64,000 nt of DNA from Thalassospira sp. (GTDB lineage Bacteria; Pseudomonadota; Alphaproteobacteria; Rhodospirillales; Thalassospiraceae), in assembly GCF_002709775.1 (NCBI RefSeq), contig NZ_PAQR01000027.1, positions 1 through 64,000 of the forward strand, written 5' to 3'. This document shows, piece by piece, positions 18,024 to 28,095 of the stretch. The position numbers were made by a program, and so were the translations under genes. Every line of letters begins with the position of its first letter. Within the stretch, counting starts at the first letter, position 1. Under the pieces are notes generated by a model. That model was not told where the DNA came from. It made no database searches and saw only the letters and a list, made by a program, of their open reading frames with translations.

Positions 18024-18998
18024 TTAACCTCCGTGAACGGCGCTGGCCATCGCAAGATAAAGCGGAATGCCAAGCGTCAGGTTGAAGGGGAACGTCACGC
18101 CAAGTGACAACGTAAGATAGACCGACGGATTGGCTTCCGGCAGGGCAACACGCATCGCGGCTGGCACCGCGATGTAACTTGCCGATGCCGCCAGCACCAT
18201 TAGCAACACCGCGCCCCCCAGTGACAATCCAATGATCAGCGCAAAGGCAAGACCAAGGCACGATCCGATCACTGGCATCAGCACCCCAAAGGCCAGCGGC
18301 CCCGGGCGCAACACCGCACGCCCCTGCTTAAGGCCACGCCCGGCAACCAGCCCCATATCAAGCAGGAACAGGCACAGAACCCCCTGGAAGGGCGAAACAA
18401 TCAGGGCTTCGATTTTGGCCATGCCCTCCGCACCTGTGATCCAGCCGATAAAGAAACTGCCGACCAGCAAAACGATTGAGCCATTGAGCAGGATTTCACG
18501 GATCAGCGCGCCATCCAGCCGGCCCTTGCCACCCGATGAGACCAGCAACAGGGCCGAGAATATGGCCGGTGCTTCCATCGCGGCCGCAACCGCGACCATA
18601 TAGCCCTCTGCCGCAATGCCCGAGCTTTGCAGGACCGAGGTCGCCGCGACAAAGGTAACAATCGAGATGGAACCGTAATGCCCCGCAACCGCAGCTGCGT
18701 CCGTGCGGCTCAGTTGCGAAATCCAGCGCAGCAGGGCAAAGGCAATGAAGGGCAGAACAAAGGACAGGATCAAACCCGCCGCCAAGCTCATGCCCAATGT
18801 CAGGTCGATGCCGTTATTGGAAACGGCAACCCCGCCCTTGAAACCGATGGCAAACAGCAGATACAGCGAGATCCCCTTGGCGACGGCCTCAGGGATCGTC
18901 AGATCCGATCGCGCAAGGGCGGCACCCACCCCCAGAACAAAGAATAGAACGATGGGCGACAGAAGATTTTGCGCCGCCAGGCTCAACACATCTTGCAT
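18024..18998 (-). CDS. sbtA: SbtA-like sodium-dependent bicarbonate transporter
   Basis: A 324-residue integral membrane protein with about ten hydrophobic segments arranged as two inverted halves, the SbtA/DUF897 fold. GHYGSISIVTFVAAT in the first half and SYIAVPAAMRVALPEANPS in the second match the family's discontinuous helices. The start is the ATG at 18998 with AAGGGA upstream; the longer frame has no such site. It is the first gene of a set with SbtB and carbonic anhydrase. Known members import bicarbonate with sodium; that substrate is inferred here from the partners. Confidence 0.85.
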   Translation of the reverse strand: MQDVLSLAAQNLLSPIVLFFVLGVGAALARSDLTIPEAVAKGISLYLLFAIGFKGGVAVSNNGIDLTLGMSLAAGLILSFVLPFIAFALLRWISQLSRTDAAAVAGHYGSISIVTFVAATSVLQSSGIAAEGYMVAVAAAMEAPAIFSALLLVSSGGKGRLDGALIREILLNGSIVLLVGSFFIGWITGAEGMAKIEALIVSPFQGVLCLFLLDMGLVAGRGLKQGRAVLRPGPLAFGVLMPVIGSCLGLAFALIIGLSLGGAVLLMVLAASASYIAVPAAMRVALPEANPSVYLTLSLGVTFPFNLTLGIPLYLAMASAVHGG

Positions 18999-19169
18999 GG
19001 CTGTCCCTTGACTATGATACCCCGATGTCGGTCGCGCAGATGGCTTTGCACCCACGCTAAAACCGTGGTTCCGATAGCAGGATCACGGTTTTCTGTCACC
19101 AGAAAGCCCCGCGCGCCAAACGGCGGGGCGTAAACTGGTTCACAGGACCTTACAGGCTCATACGCAAGC

Positions 19170-20369
<1,200 letters not shown>

Positions 20370-20432
20370 GGGTCAGAGTCCGTTTGTTTTCGTGGGACGA
20401 GGGTTTTGGGTTTCGGTTTAGCCGGTTAGAAC

Positions 20433-21605
20433 TCAGGCAGTTTCGCCAAACAGTTCACGGCCAATCAGCATACGGCGGATTTCGCTGGTGCCCGCACCGA
20501 TTTCATACAGCTTGGCATCACGCAGCAGGCGGCCGGTCGGATATTCATTGATATAGCCATTGCCGCCCAGCGTCTGAATGGCTTCCAGTGCCATCCAGGT
20601 TGCTTTTTCCGCAGCATAAAGGATCACACCCGCCGCATCCTTGCGCGATGTTTCATCACGATCGCACGCCTTGGCAACTTCATAAACATAGGCGCGGCAG
20701 GCATTCATGGTGGTGTACATATCGGCGATCTTGCCCTGCATCAGCTGGAACTCGCCAATCGCCTTGCCGAACTGCTTGCGCTCATGGATATAAGGCACAA
20801 CCACATCCATGCAGGCGCGCATGATGCCCGTCGGGCCAGCCGCCAGAACCGCGCGTTCGTAATCAAGTCCGCTCATCAGAACGCGCACACCGCCATTAAG
20901 CTGGCCAAGAATGTTTTCCTCGGGCACTTCGCAATCCTGAAATACCAGCTCGCAGGTGTTGGATCCGCGCATGCCCAGCTTGTCGAGTTTTTGCGCGGTC
21001 GAGAAACCTTTGAAAGTCTTTTCAATGATAAAGGCGGTAATGCCCTTGGCGCCGGCATTGGGGTCGGTTTTGGCATAGACCACCAGTGTATCGGCATCCG
21101 GGCCGTTGGTGATCCACATCTTGTTGCCGTTCAGGATATAGCGATCACCCTTTTTCTCGGCCTTGAGCTTCATCGACACAACGTCCGAACCTGCGCCCGG
21201 CTCGCTCATGGCAAGGGCCCCGATATGCTCGCCGCTCATCAGCTTGGGCAGGTATTTCGCCTTCTGTTCGGCTGTGGCGTTGCGTTTGAGCTGATTGACG
21301 CACAGGTTGGAATGCGCGCCGTAAGACAACGCCACCGAGGCCGAAGCACGGCTGATTTCTTCCATGGCAATGACATGCTCAAGGTAACCAAGACCGGTGC
21401 CACCGTCTTCTTCGGACACCGTCATGCCCAGCAATCCAAGATCACCGAACTTGCGCCACAGATCATTGGGGAACTGGTTGGTTTCATCAATCTCGGCCGC
21501 GCGCGGGGCGATTTCGGCCTCGGCAAAGGACGAGACGGTTTCGCGGATCGCTTCTGCGGTTTCGCCAAGATCGAATTTCAATCCGGGAAAGTCGAAAAAT
21601 GCCAT
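20433..21605 (-). CDS. ivd: Isovaleryl-CoA dehydrogenase
   Basis: A 390-residue acyl-CoA dehydrogenase. The catalytic Glu is at the isovaleryl-type site in helix G ([11 protein letters not shown]250). The usual C-terminal YEGT site is changed to [12 protein letters not shown], which is diagnostic for Ivd. It carries out the third step of leucine breakdown (isovaleryl-CoA to 3-methylcrotonyl-CoA). The carboxylase and lyase genes that normally follow are not in this window; a thiolase follows instead, and could take the acetoacetate-derived product. Confidence 0.9.
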   Translation of the reverse strand: MAFFDFPGLKFDLGETAEAIRETVSSFAEAEIAPRAAEIDETNQFPNDLWRKFGDLGLLGMTVSEEDGGTGLGYLEHVIAMEEISRASASVALSYGAHSNLCVNQLKRNATAEQKAKYLPKLMSGEHIGALAMSEPGAGSDVVSMKLKAEKKGDRYILNGNKMWITNGPDADTLVVYAKTDPNAGAKGITAFIIEKTFKGFSTAQKLDKLGMRGSNTCELVFQDCEVPEENILGQLNGGVRVLMSGLDYERAVLAAGPTGIMRACMDVVVPYIHERKQFGKAIGEFQLMQGKIADMYTTMNACRAYVYEVAKACDRDETSRKDAAGVILYAAEKATWMALEAIQTLGGNGYINEYPTGRLLRDAKLYEIGAGTSEIRRMLIGRELFGETA

Positions 21606-21730
21606 GATGGTGTTCCTGCCCTAGATGTTTTCTCGGTGTTTTCTAACTGTTTCACGCGTGTTTCACGCGGGTGGTCTAGCGGTGATCTACTGGCGGTCTG
21701 ATTTTTGATAAAAATGAATAATCGCTGCGA

Positions 21731-22195
21731 TTATGCAACGTCATCCAATAATTCCGGCGGCAGCTTCATGACCTTCAGCGTCTGAAGCGATGTCGCGCAC
21801 AGAACCGGTTCATCATTCCTCATACCAAAGACATCGATGCGGGTGACGATGATCGACCGCCCCCGTGAAACAACCTCGCCAACCGCGGTCAAGCGATCCC
21901 CCAGACCGGGGGCAACGATGTTGAGTTTGTATTCAATTGTCAGCATCCCCTGATTGGCCTCAACCAGGCTCCAGCCGGCAAAACCACCAGCAATATCGGC
22001 AAGCCCAGCGATCAGACCACCATGGAAATAGCCGTTATGCTGAATAAGATCGGCGCGCGACGGCACAACCACCTCAACCCGGCCCGGCTGCACATCGGTG
22101 ACTTCGGCCCCGATCGACAGATTGTAGGGCTGCTGGGCAAAACGCTTGCGCACTTCGGCAGCGTAATCGGGGTTTTGCGGTTCAAACGAAGCCAT
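21731..22195 (-). CDS. PaaI-family hot-dog thioesterase
   Basis: A 154-residue single hot-dog protein. The helix after HNGYFHGGLIAGLADIAGGFA carries the family's HGG motif, and LTIEYKLNIVAP is the typical central strand. Members hydrolyse acyl-CoA or phenylacetyl-type CoA esters and may rescue trapped CoA. The start is the ATG at 22195 with AGGA 8 bases upstream, not the earlier one at 22228. It lies upstream of ivd on the same strand with a 125-base gap. Confidence 0.85.
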   Translation of the reverse strand: MASFEPQNPDYAAEVRKRFAQQPYNLSIGAEVTDVQPGRVEVVVPSRADLIQHNGYFHGGLIAGLADIAGGFAGWSLVEANQGMLTIEYKLNIVAPGLGDRLTAVGEVVSRGRSIIVTRIDVFGMRNDEPVLCATSLQTLKVMKLPPELLDDVA

Positions 22196-22924
22196 GTCGC
22201 GATCCTGTGGTGAAGCCGACGCAGCCATAAAGGGCGCACCGGGATATGACGCGACTCTGTTGTAGTTAACGTTAACGTTAACGTCAAATCAAATCCGCAT
22301 AGCTATACCAATTTATTTGAAATCGCCGATTGAGGCGCGGTATGGCGCTGCATTGGCCAGTATCGGTGTAGGTACGGGAGGCGGGAGGTGGCAGGTGGCA
22401 GGTGGCAGGTGCTTCTGGCACATGGTTGCGGCCATCCCAATAGCCCTGCCTTGTCCTGGTCTGGCCTTGGCCCTGTCCTGGCGCGGCCTTGACCCTGGCG
22501 CTGTCGTTGGGATCGGGGATTGAGTTCGAGCCTGGGTTTGGGATTGGAGCGGATTGCTCGTCGGCGATGCAACGCCCGTGGCTGCCGACATGGATGCGCG
22601 GCGGGCAAGGATGCCAGCTGTTGGATTGGTACCGCTGCGGGAAGCGCGCGTGACGGAGGCGTGGCCGTGGTTGAAGCGGGCAGGCGAGAGGACCGCATGG
22701 AAGGCGGGGTGCGCGTGAGGTGCGCTAACTGGGGATCGGGTGTTCGGCACGGGCCCGGCGCACCGCGCGGCGGGGGCTTGGTGCCGCAGACTACGGCGAC
22801 AACGGGGGTGATGCGGTTTGCGATGGGGTGCGGGTCGGGTACGGGTCGCGTGTGGAGTTCGGGCGATCTTGGCCGGTGGGCAACCGGCTGCCAGCCGGTT
22901 TGGCGGCAGCCGGGTTGGTGTGCC
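22196..22924. other. Gene-free stretch with short tandem repeats
   Basis: About 730 bases with no believable gene; open frames on both strands are Gly/Arg- or Pro-rich and lack start signals. It holds three copies of GTTAAC in the tandem GTTAACGTTAACGTTAACGT (22266-22285), just upstream of the thioesterase gene. It also holds three perfect copies of the heptamer GGTGGCA (22387-22407), a run of CCTGG/CCTTG-rich sequence (22440-22505), and a perfect AACCGGCTG-C-CAGCCGGTT dyad (22882-22900) beyond the solute-binding gene. The dyad has no T-run. Base use is visibly more G-rich than in flanking genes. Confidence 0.5.
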
Positions 22925-23758
22925 CTAGTTGGTGGTTTCGCCCCATTCCTGGATGCTGGCTTCGAGCATTTGGGTCATGAGACCTTGCGAGACCAGTTCG
23001 AACACGGCTTCCGAGAGGCGGCCGCGCAGTTCGCCGGTGTTGCATTCCGACTGATGGGACATGGTGATATAGAGGTCTTCGCTGCTGACCGGGGTGTCGT
23101 AGCTGCGCAGATTGGTGATGTTTTCATGCGCAATCACGGCCTTGCCGGGGAATTCTTCGTAGATCAGGTATTCGGCACGGTCGAGCGAGAGCATTTGCAG
23201 GCCTTGCTCAAGACTTGGCACTTCGCGGATGGTCAGGTTTTGACGGGCATAGTCATCAAACGCCTGCCCGAAACTGTTATTGATCACGGTCAGGCCTTCG
23301 ATGCCGACAAGATCGGACCATGTGCTATAGCGCAGATCAAGATTGTCGCGCGTCCAGATCAGGGTACGGGTACCCTGAAAGGCCGGATGGAAATAATCCA
23401 TATAGGATAGACGCGGCACGGTCAGAAAGGCGCCGGCAATCAGATCAATCGTGCCTTCGCGCATATGCTGCTGCACACGGCCCCAGCTGCCGGAATTAAT
23501 AACCTCGATCTCGACACCGGCCCGCGCGCCAACGGTTTTGATGAATTCCGCTGCCGCGCCATGCAGGGTCTGCCCATCCTTCGACACCCACAGATACGGC
23601 GGATAATCGGGATTGCCAGACGCGATCAGCTTTGAACAATCACGCTGACCATCGGCGTCAGACACAGATCCGGTGTCGCCCGATTGCGCACGCACAGCGC
23701 CGGAACCGATCACAGTCGTCAAAAGCACTGCCAAAAATGCACTTCTGATGTTCATCAT
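22925..23758 (-). CDS. Periplasmic amino-acid-type solute-binding protein
   Basis: A 277-residue protein with a signal peptide (hydrophobic residues 6-22, cleavage near VRA-Q) and a type II periplasmic binding fold of the SBP_bac_3 kind (SGNPDYPPYLWVSKDG, EFIKTVGARAGVEIEVI, AFLTVPRLSYMDYFHPAF). No permease or ATPase is adjacent, so it may be an orphan binding protein or a stand-alone sensor ligand-binder. The start is the ATG at 23758; a GTG two codons earlier is less well spaced from GGGGAAG. Confidence 0.8.
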   Translation of the reverse strand: MMNIRSAFLAVLLTTVIGSGAVRAQSGDTGSVSDADGQRDCSKLIASGNPDYPPYLWVSKDGQTLHGAAAEFIKTVGARAGVEIEVINSGSWGRVQQHMREGTIDLIAGAFLTVPRLSYMDYFHPAFQGTRTLIWTRDNLDLRYSTWSDLVGIEGLTVINNSFGQAFDDYARQNLTIREVPSLEQGLQMLSLDRAEYLIYEEFPGKAVIAHENITNLRSYDTPVSSEDLYITMSHQSECNTGELRGRLSEAVFELVSQGLMTQMLEASIQEWGETTN

Positions 23759-24050
23759 TGCCACTCTTCCCCTGCCCTTACCCCAACCCGGGATGCGGAC
23801 AGAACAGATACCTTACGCTTAGGTGTAGTAAATCTAGACGAATTCCACACTTAGGAATAGGTCTAAACCGGTTTATGTAAAATTCAGCCCGGGAAATACA
23901 CGCCAAAATGGCGAGGGACCGGCCGTTTCCAGCCAGTCCCCCTGTATGTATTTCTTTGTGAAGCGGGTTGCTACGCACCGACATGAACAAAATTCACATC
24001 GTTCCCCGGCGAAGCCACCCACTTATTTCCCGCAAACAAGCGGGGCAGAA

Positions 24051-25832
24051 TTACGCCGAACGGCGTTTCATGCCCTGATTGCCACCGCGGTTGTCGCGGC
24101 GCGGACGATCATTGAAGTCACGACGGCCGCCATCGCGTCCACCGTCACGGTTGTCGCCACGGGCACGGAAGTTGCCGCCGCGATCACCACGCGGTTTGTC
24201 CGAGAAGCGACGTTCGTCACGGTTGCCACCTTCGCCACGGCCTTCACCACGGGGGCGGAAGTTACCACCACGACCGCCACCATTGCGCTCTTCGCGATCA
24301 CCGCGCGGTGCACGGTCATCATTGTCAAAGCGCGGCTTGCGATCATTGCGGAAATCACCGCCGTCACGACGCGGACGATCATTGAAGTCACGACGACCGC
24401 CATCACGGCCACCATCACGACCTTCTTCACGACCACCGAAGCCACGGGCTGCGCGATCACCCTGGAAACCGCCATCGCGGCCACCATCACGACCGCCGCC
24501 GAAGCCACGACCGCGACCACCGTCACGATTGTCACCACGGGCGCCATCACGACCGCCACCGAAACCACCACGGCCCCGGCCACCATCACGGCCGCCAAAA
24601 CCACCGCGACCGCCGCCGCCGAAGCCACGACCACCGTCACGGCCACCACGACCGCGACCACCGCCACCACCGGCACCGAATGAACGGGGCGGCGGAGCTG
24701 CATGGAATTCGTGATCTTCGTCGATCTCGACATCCTGCTTGATGATGCGTTCAATGTTGCGCAGCAGACGAATGTCGCGCGGTTCACAGAACGAAATCGC
24801 GATACCTTCGGCACTGCCACGACCGGTACGACCGATACGGTGGACATAGCTTTCCGGGTCCTGCGGCAGGTCATAGTTGATGACGTGCGTGATGCCCGGG
24901 ACGTCGATACCACGTGCAGCAACGTCGGTTGCAATCAGGACCGGGAAACGGCCATTGCGGAAGTTGCGCAGGATTTTCTGACGGATGCGCTGCTGTTTGT
25001 CGCCATGAATGGCATCGCTGTCGATGTCTTCATCGCGCAGCTGGAACGACAGTTCGTCGGCATCTGCCTTGGTCTTGGTGAAGACCAGAACGCGTTCGAC
25101 TTCATCACGGTTGAGCAACTGAACCAGAAGCTTGGTCTTGTCGTGACGTTTGACAAACATGCCACGCTGGGTGACGCGTTCGGTCACGCTGGCCTGCGGT
25201 GCGGTTTCAACCTTGACCGGGTCTTTGAGAAGACGGTCGGTCAGGTGTTTGACTTCGGCCGGCATGGTTGCCGAGAACATCACGGTCTGATGATTGTTCG
25301 GCAGCAGTTCCGCCACGGTCAGCACGTCTTCGGAGAAGCCCATGTCGAGCATGCGGTCGGCTTCATCAAGGATGAAGACTTCGACATCGTCGAAACGAAC
25401 CGTGTTGCGCGACATGTGATCGAGCAGACGACCCGGGGTCGCAACCAGGATATCAACGCCACGGCGCAGTTCCTGAATCTGCGGGCCCATCGGGGAGCCA
25501 CCAAAGACAACAGAAGAAAACAGGCGGATGCCTTTTTTGAAATCACGCAGGCACTGGCCGATCTGGGTCGCCAGTTCGCGGGTCGGTGCCAGAATGACGG
25601 CACGCGGCTGACCCGGTTTCGGGCGCATCGGGTTTTCAGCAAGACGCTGCAGCAACGGCAGGCAGAAAGCAGCAGTTTTGCCGCCACCCGTATGGGAAAT
25701 ACCCATCAGGTCCTTGCCTTCGAGAAGTGCGGGGATCGTCGCAGCCTGAATTTCGGTCGGCGCGGTAAAACCGGCAGCTTCAACATTGCGCAACAGGGGC
25801 TCGATCAGGTTGAGCCCATTAAAATTCGTCAT
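24051..25832 (-). CDS. DEAD-box RNA helicase with RGG-rich tail
   Basis: A 593-residue RhlE-like helicase. Core motifs are in order: Walker A HTGGGKT, PTRELATQ, TPGRLLDH, LDEADRMLDMGF, SATMP, ARGIDVPG and HRIGRTGR, with the core ending near residue 375. The remaining 200 or so residues are almost wholly Gly, Arg, Asp and Phe, a low-complexity RGG tail expected to bind RNA and perhaps phase-separate. Walker A has TGGGKT where TGSGKT is commoner. AAGGA lies 9 bases before the ATG. The 381-base upstream gap would allow a long leader, as is common for cold-inducible helicases. Confidence 0.95.
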   Translation of the reverse strand: MTNFNGLNLIEPLLRNVEAAGFTAPTEIQAATIPALLEGKDLMGISHTGGGKTAAFCLPLLQRLAENPMRPKPGQPRAVILAPTRELATQIGQCLRDFKKGIRLFSSVVFGGSPMGPQIQELRRGVDILVATPGRLLDHMSRNTVRFDDVEVFILDEADRMLDMGFSEDVLTVAELLPNNHQTVMFSATMPAEVKHLTDRLLKDPVKVETAPQASVTERVTQRGMFVKRHDKTKLLVQLLNRDEVERVLVFTKTKADADELSFQLRDEDIDSDAIHGDKQQRIRQKILRNFRNGRFPVLIATDVAARGIDVPGITHVINYDLPQDPESYVHRIGRTGRGSAEGIAISFCEPRDIRLLRNIERIIKQDVEIDEDHEFHAAPPPRSFGAGGGGGRGRGGRDGGRGFGGGGRGGFGGRDGGRGRGGFGGGRDGARGDNRDGGRGRGFGGGRDGGRDGGFQGDRAARGFGGREEGRDGGRDGGRRDFNDRPRRDGGDFRNDRKPRFDNDDRAPRGDREERNGGGRGGNFRPRGEGRGEGGNRDERRFSDKPRGDRGGNFRARGDNRDGGRDGGRRDFNDRPRRDNRGGNQGMKRRSA

Positions 25833-26213
25833 AAAGGAAAGTCCTTCGTTTATCCGGTCGGCGCCATGTTCACGCCTGTGGTGCCTGCCCAAACGCAGTC
25901 AAGACCGGTGCTTGGCAAAGAGCCAGCGTCGGACCCGCATGAGAGGCAAATGATGTGAGGCATCGACGTCATCACGTCGTACCCGCCCTCGCCTTTTCAT
26001 ACAGTTCCTGACAGCTCATTCTGTCTTTGCAAGCGAAGGAATGAGCCGGGTGATACAGGGCGGCGCACAATAAGTCAATCAATCCCCGCGCCCATCAGCC
26101 ATGCAAAAACGCCTTCCGCCCATGCACACGACGAAAGTTTCTTTTTAAATTAACCCTTTAGGACCAGTATCGCGTGTACGGAGTGGAGAACTGCATTTTA
26201 GAAGGGGAATTCC
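25833..26213. other. Divergent intergenic region between helicase and chemoreceptor
   Basis: 381 bases without a gene. It must contain the promoters of the DEAD-box helicase (leftward) and the chemoreceptor (rightward). A strong AAGGGGAATTCC ribosome site precedes the chemoreceptor ATG. I see no consensus promoter, terminator or repeat that I can place with confidence. Confidence 0.4.
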
Positions 26214-26719
26214 ATGCGGTTTCGCGTTGTAACGGGGATTTTTTCAATCCCTGCTATCTGTCTGGTTGTGTTGCTTGCAATCATCGCGACAGTGTCCTTG
26301 AACTATCAAACCAGTCTGCGTAACGGAAAGTTCGAACAGATTTCGCATCTGACCGAAGGTGCCGTGTCCATCGTCAACAGCTATATCGCCAAAGCCAAAA
26401 GCGGCGAGATGAGCGAGGCCGATGCCAAGGCAGCCGCCCTTGCACTGCTCAACGATTATCGTTTTGACGGTGAGAACTATATTTACGCGACCGATTACAA
26501 TCACTGCATGGTGCTTGATCCGTTGAGCCCCGAAGATGTCGGAAAATGTAATCCTGACAGCCGGGTGCGCAACATGATCGTCAATGCGGCCAAAGCCGGT
26601 GGTGACATTATTACCTATGAAACCAAGAAGCCAGGCGAAGGGGACAAACTGATCGAGAAAGCGGCCTATGTCCGCCCGATCAAGGAATGGAACTGGGCGC
26701 TTGGGGCTGGCGTATACAT
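26214..26719 (+). pseudogene. Chemoreceptor, 5' fragment (membrane segment and sCache sensor domain)
   Basis: The first 169 codons of a methyl-accepting chemotaxis protein. There is one membrane helix (about residues 8-30), then a periplasmic single-Cache domain (FDGENYIYATDYNHCMVLDPL, given as NYIYATDYNHC and MVLDPLSPEDVG), ending at WNWALGAGVY. At this point the IS110 element interrupts it. Translation runs on into the element for 17 more codons to a stop at 26771. The missing part resumes at 28096. As it stands the product would be a membrane-anchored sensor without a signalling domain. Confidence 0.9.
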
Positions 26720-26726
26720 GATGGTG

Positions 26727-26736
26727 TGGACGGCCC
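26727..26736 (+). repeat. IS left subterminal inverted repeat
   Basis: TGGACGGCCC, a perfect inverted match to 28082-28091. Extending outward adds GTG here against GTA in the partner, so a 13-base repeat with one mismatch is also possible. Confidence 0.85.
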
Positions 26737-26806
26737 TCACAAACCGGCATCAATGTGCCATAGTGCGTTGATCAGTTGGGCAAACACTATAAGGAGCCAT
26801 CCACAG

Positions 26807-27832
26807 ATGAAAGTTAGCACGCTCGGCCTGGATTTGGCCAAGAATGTCTTCCAGATTCACGGTGTCGACGACAAAGGGAACGTGACAGTTCGTCGCCAGT
26901 TGCGTCGTCAGCAAATGTTTTCATTCTTCTCGGATCTCCCTCCCTGTCTGATCGGCCTTGAAGCCTGTGGCACTGCCCATTACTGGGCCCGGGAGCTCGA
27001 AGCGCGCGGGCACGATGTCCGGATCATCCCGCCATCCTATGTGAAACCGTATGTTCGTCGCGGCAAGAACGACGCAGCTGATGCCGAAGCGATCTGTGAG
27101 GCTGTCGGTCGACCGAGCATGCGCTTTGTGCCGGTCAAATCGGAAGACCAGCAGGCCGCCCTGATGCAGCACAAGGCCCGCGAGCTTCTGATGCGCCAGC
27201 AAAACATGTTGGTCAACGCACTGCGTTCCCACATGGCCGAAATGGGGCTGATTGCCGCCCAGGGCCGAGAACGACTGGACCGTATTGTTGATGTCATCAT
27301 GGAAGACGAGGATGAAAGCCTGCCGGCATTGGCTCGCGCATCACTACGGCCACTGGTTGCCATGCTCCAGGCCAATGAAGCTGCTATCGATGACATAGAC
27401 CGGGCAATCAAGGCAGCCCACAAGGAAAATGAGGTTAGCCAGCGATTGGCCTCCATACCTGGTGTCGGCGTTCTGACTGCCAGTGCGATCGCAGCCACAG
27501 TGCCTGATCCTTCGTTCTTCAAATCCGGTAGGGAGTTTGCTGCATGGCTCGGTCTGGTACCGCGACAAAATTCCAGTGGCGGTAAGGAACGATTGGGCCG
27601 GATATCGAAACAGGGCAACCGGTATATTCGAAAGCTGCTTGTCATAGGTGCTACCAGCATGCTGAACGTTGTGCGCCGACAATCATCACGGCAGGCTGAT
27701 TGGGCGAAACGGTTACTGGAACGTAAGCCGACAAGGCTTGTAACCATCGCCATGGCCAACAAAGCCGCGCGTATCGCTTGGGCTTTAATGACCAAAAAGG
27801 AAATATATCGGGCAACAACGATTGCGGCATAG
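26807..27832 (+). CDS. IS110-family transposase (DEDD recombinase)
   Basis: A 341-residue recombinase. The N-terminal RuvC-like domain shows D9 (GLDLAKN), E52 (GLEACGT), D89 and D92 (KNDAADAEAI), the DEDD set. The C-terminal transposase domain has the helix-hairpin-helix-like IPGVGVLTASAIAA, then LVPRQNSSGGKERLGRISKQGN, the region holding the conserved catalytic Ser. The start is the ATG at 26807, with AAGGAG 10 bases upstream; the longer in-frame extension reads back into the host gene. IS110 enzymes recombine without a classical DDE step, guided by an element-encoded bridge RNA. The frame is intact, so it may be active. Confidence 0.95.
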   Translation: MKVSTLGLDLAKNVFQIHGVDDKGNVTVRRQLRRQQMFSFFSDLPPCLIGLEACGTAHYWARELEARGHDVRIIPPSYVKPYVRRGKNDAADAEAICEAVGRPSMRFVPVKSEDQQAALMQHKARELLMRQQNMLVNALRSHMAEMGLIAAQGRERLDRIVDVIMEDEDESLPALARASLRPLVAMLQANEAAIDDIDRAIKAAHKENEVSQRLASIPGVGVLTASAIAATVPDPSFFKSGREFAAWLGLVPRQNSSGGKERLGRISKQGNRYIRKLLVIGATSMLNVVRRQSSRQADWAKRLLERKPTRLVTIAMANKAARIAWALMTKKEIYRATTIAA

Positions 27833-27840
27833 AACACACC

Positions 27841-28080
27841 GTTTTTAGATCCCAAGGGATTACAACAGGTTAGCAAGGTGAGCAGATATTGATGTGAACC
27901 GGTCACTACCGGGATATCGGACACTCCAGCACTTTCCAAGCGGCCACTTGACCGCGTTTATTTGATCGGAACCGACATCCGCGGACTTCATCAGGGCCAG
28001 ACGATTTATCGTCACCAACAGGCCGGATACATGGAAGCACCTGACCAGGTTACAACAGTTCTATTTTTCCTTGCTTTCAG
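27841..28080 (+). ncRNA. Candidate bridge RNA in the IS right end
   Basis: In IS1111-type elements the bridge RNA is known to lie downstream of the transposase. This non-coding stretch contains several hairpins: CCGGT-CACT-ACCGG (27899-27912), GCGG-N8-CCGC (27940-27955) and GACGA-TTTA-TCGTC (28000-28013). A 9-base direct repeat, TTACAACAG, occurs at 27860-27868 and 28050-28058. ATACATG at 28027-28033 matches both the left target flank and the right element end, as a guide strand might, though a 7-base match is weak. RNA limits and loops are not established. Confidence 0.4.
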
Positions 28081-28081
28081 T

Positions 28082-28091
28082 GGGCCGTCCA
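28082..28091 (+). repeat. IS right subterminal inverted repeat
   Basis: GGGCCGTCCA, the exact reverse complement of 26727-26736. Only a few bases separate it from the resumed chemoreceptor frame at 28096-28097. Confidence 0.85.
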
Positions 28092-28095
28092 TACA

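Larger units (their letters stand above)
26720..28095 (+). mobile_element. IS110-family element, IS1111-type
   Basis: A 1,376-base element. It is bounded by perfect 10-base subterminal inverted repeats (TGGACGGCCC at 26727-26736, inverted at 28082-28091), with 7 bases outside the left repeat and 4 outside the right. It encodes one DEDD recombinase. The 3' non-coding end is long (263 bases) and the 5' end short (87 bases). Subterminal repeats plus a long right end are features of the IS1111 subgroup. End points are chosen so that removal restores the chemoreceptor frame as Val-Tyr-Ile-Asp-Asp; they could be off by a few bases. Confidence 0.85.

Noticed and set aside
22387-22411. Possible CRISPR-like repeats
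   Set aside because: The units are contiguous heptamers without spacers and there are no cas genes.
22520-23410. A 296-codon plus-strand frame
   Set aside because: Its second half is antisense to the solute-binding gene and the first half has Gly/Arg/Cys-rich, non-protein-like composition with no ribosome site.
24079-24714. Arg/Pro/Ser-rich plus-strand frame, and a Val/Ala-rich frame on the minus strand (24068-24934)
   Set aside because: Both are frame-shadows of the Gly/Arg repeats in the helicase tail.
26687-26806. Forty-codon N-terminal extension of the transposase
   Set aside because: It reads from the chemoreceptor across the element end; the ATG at 26807 has a good ribosome site and gives the standard IS110 N-terminus.
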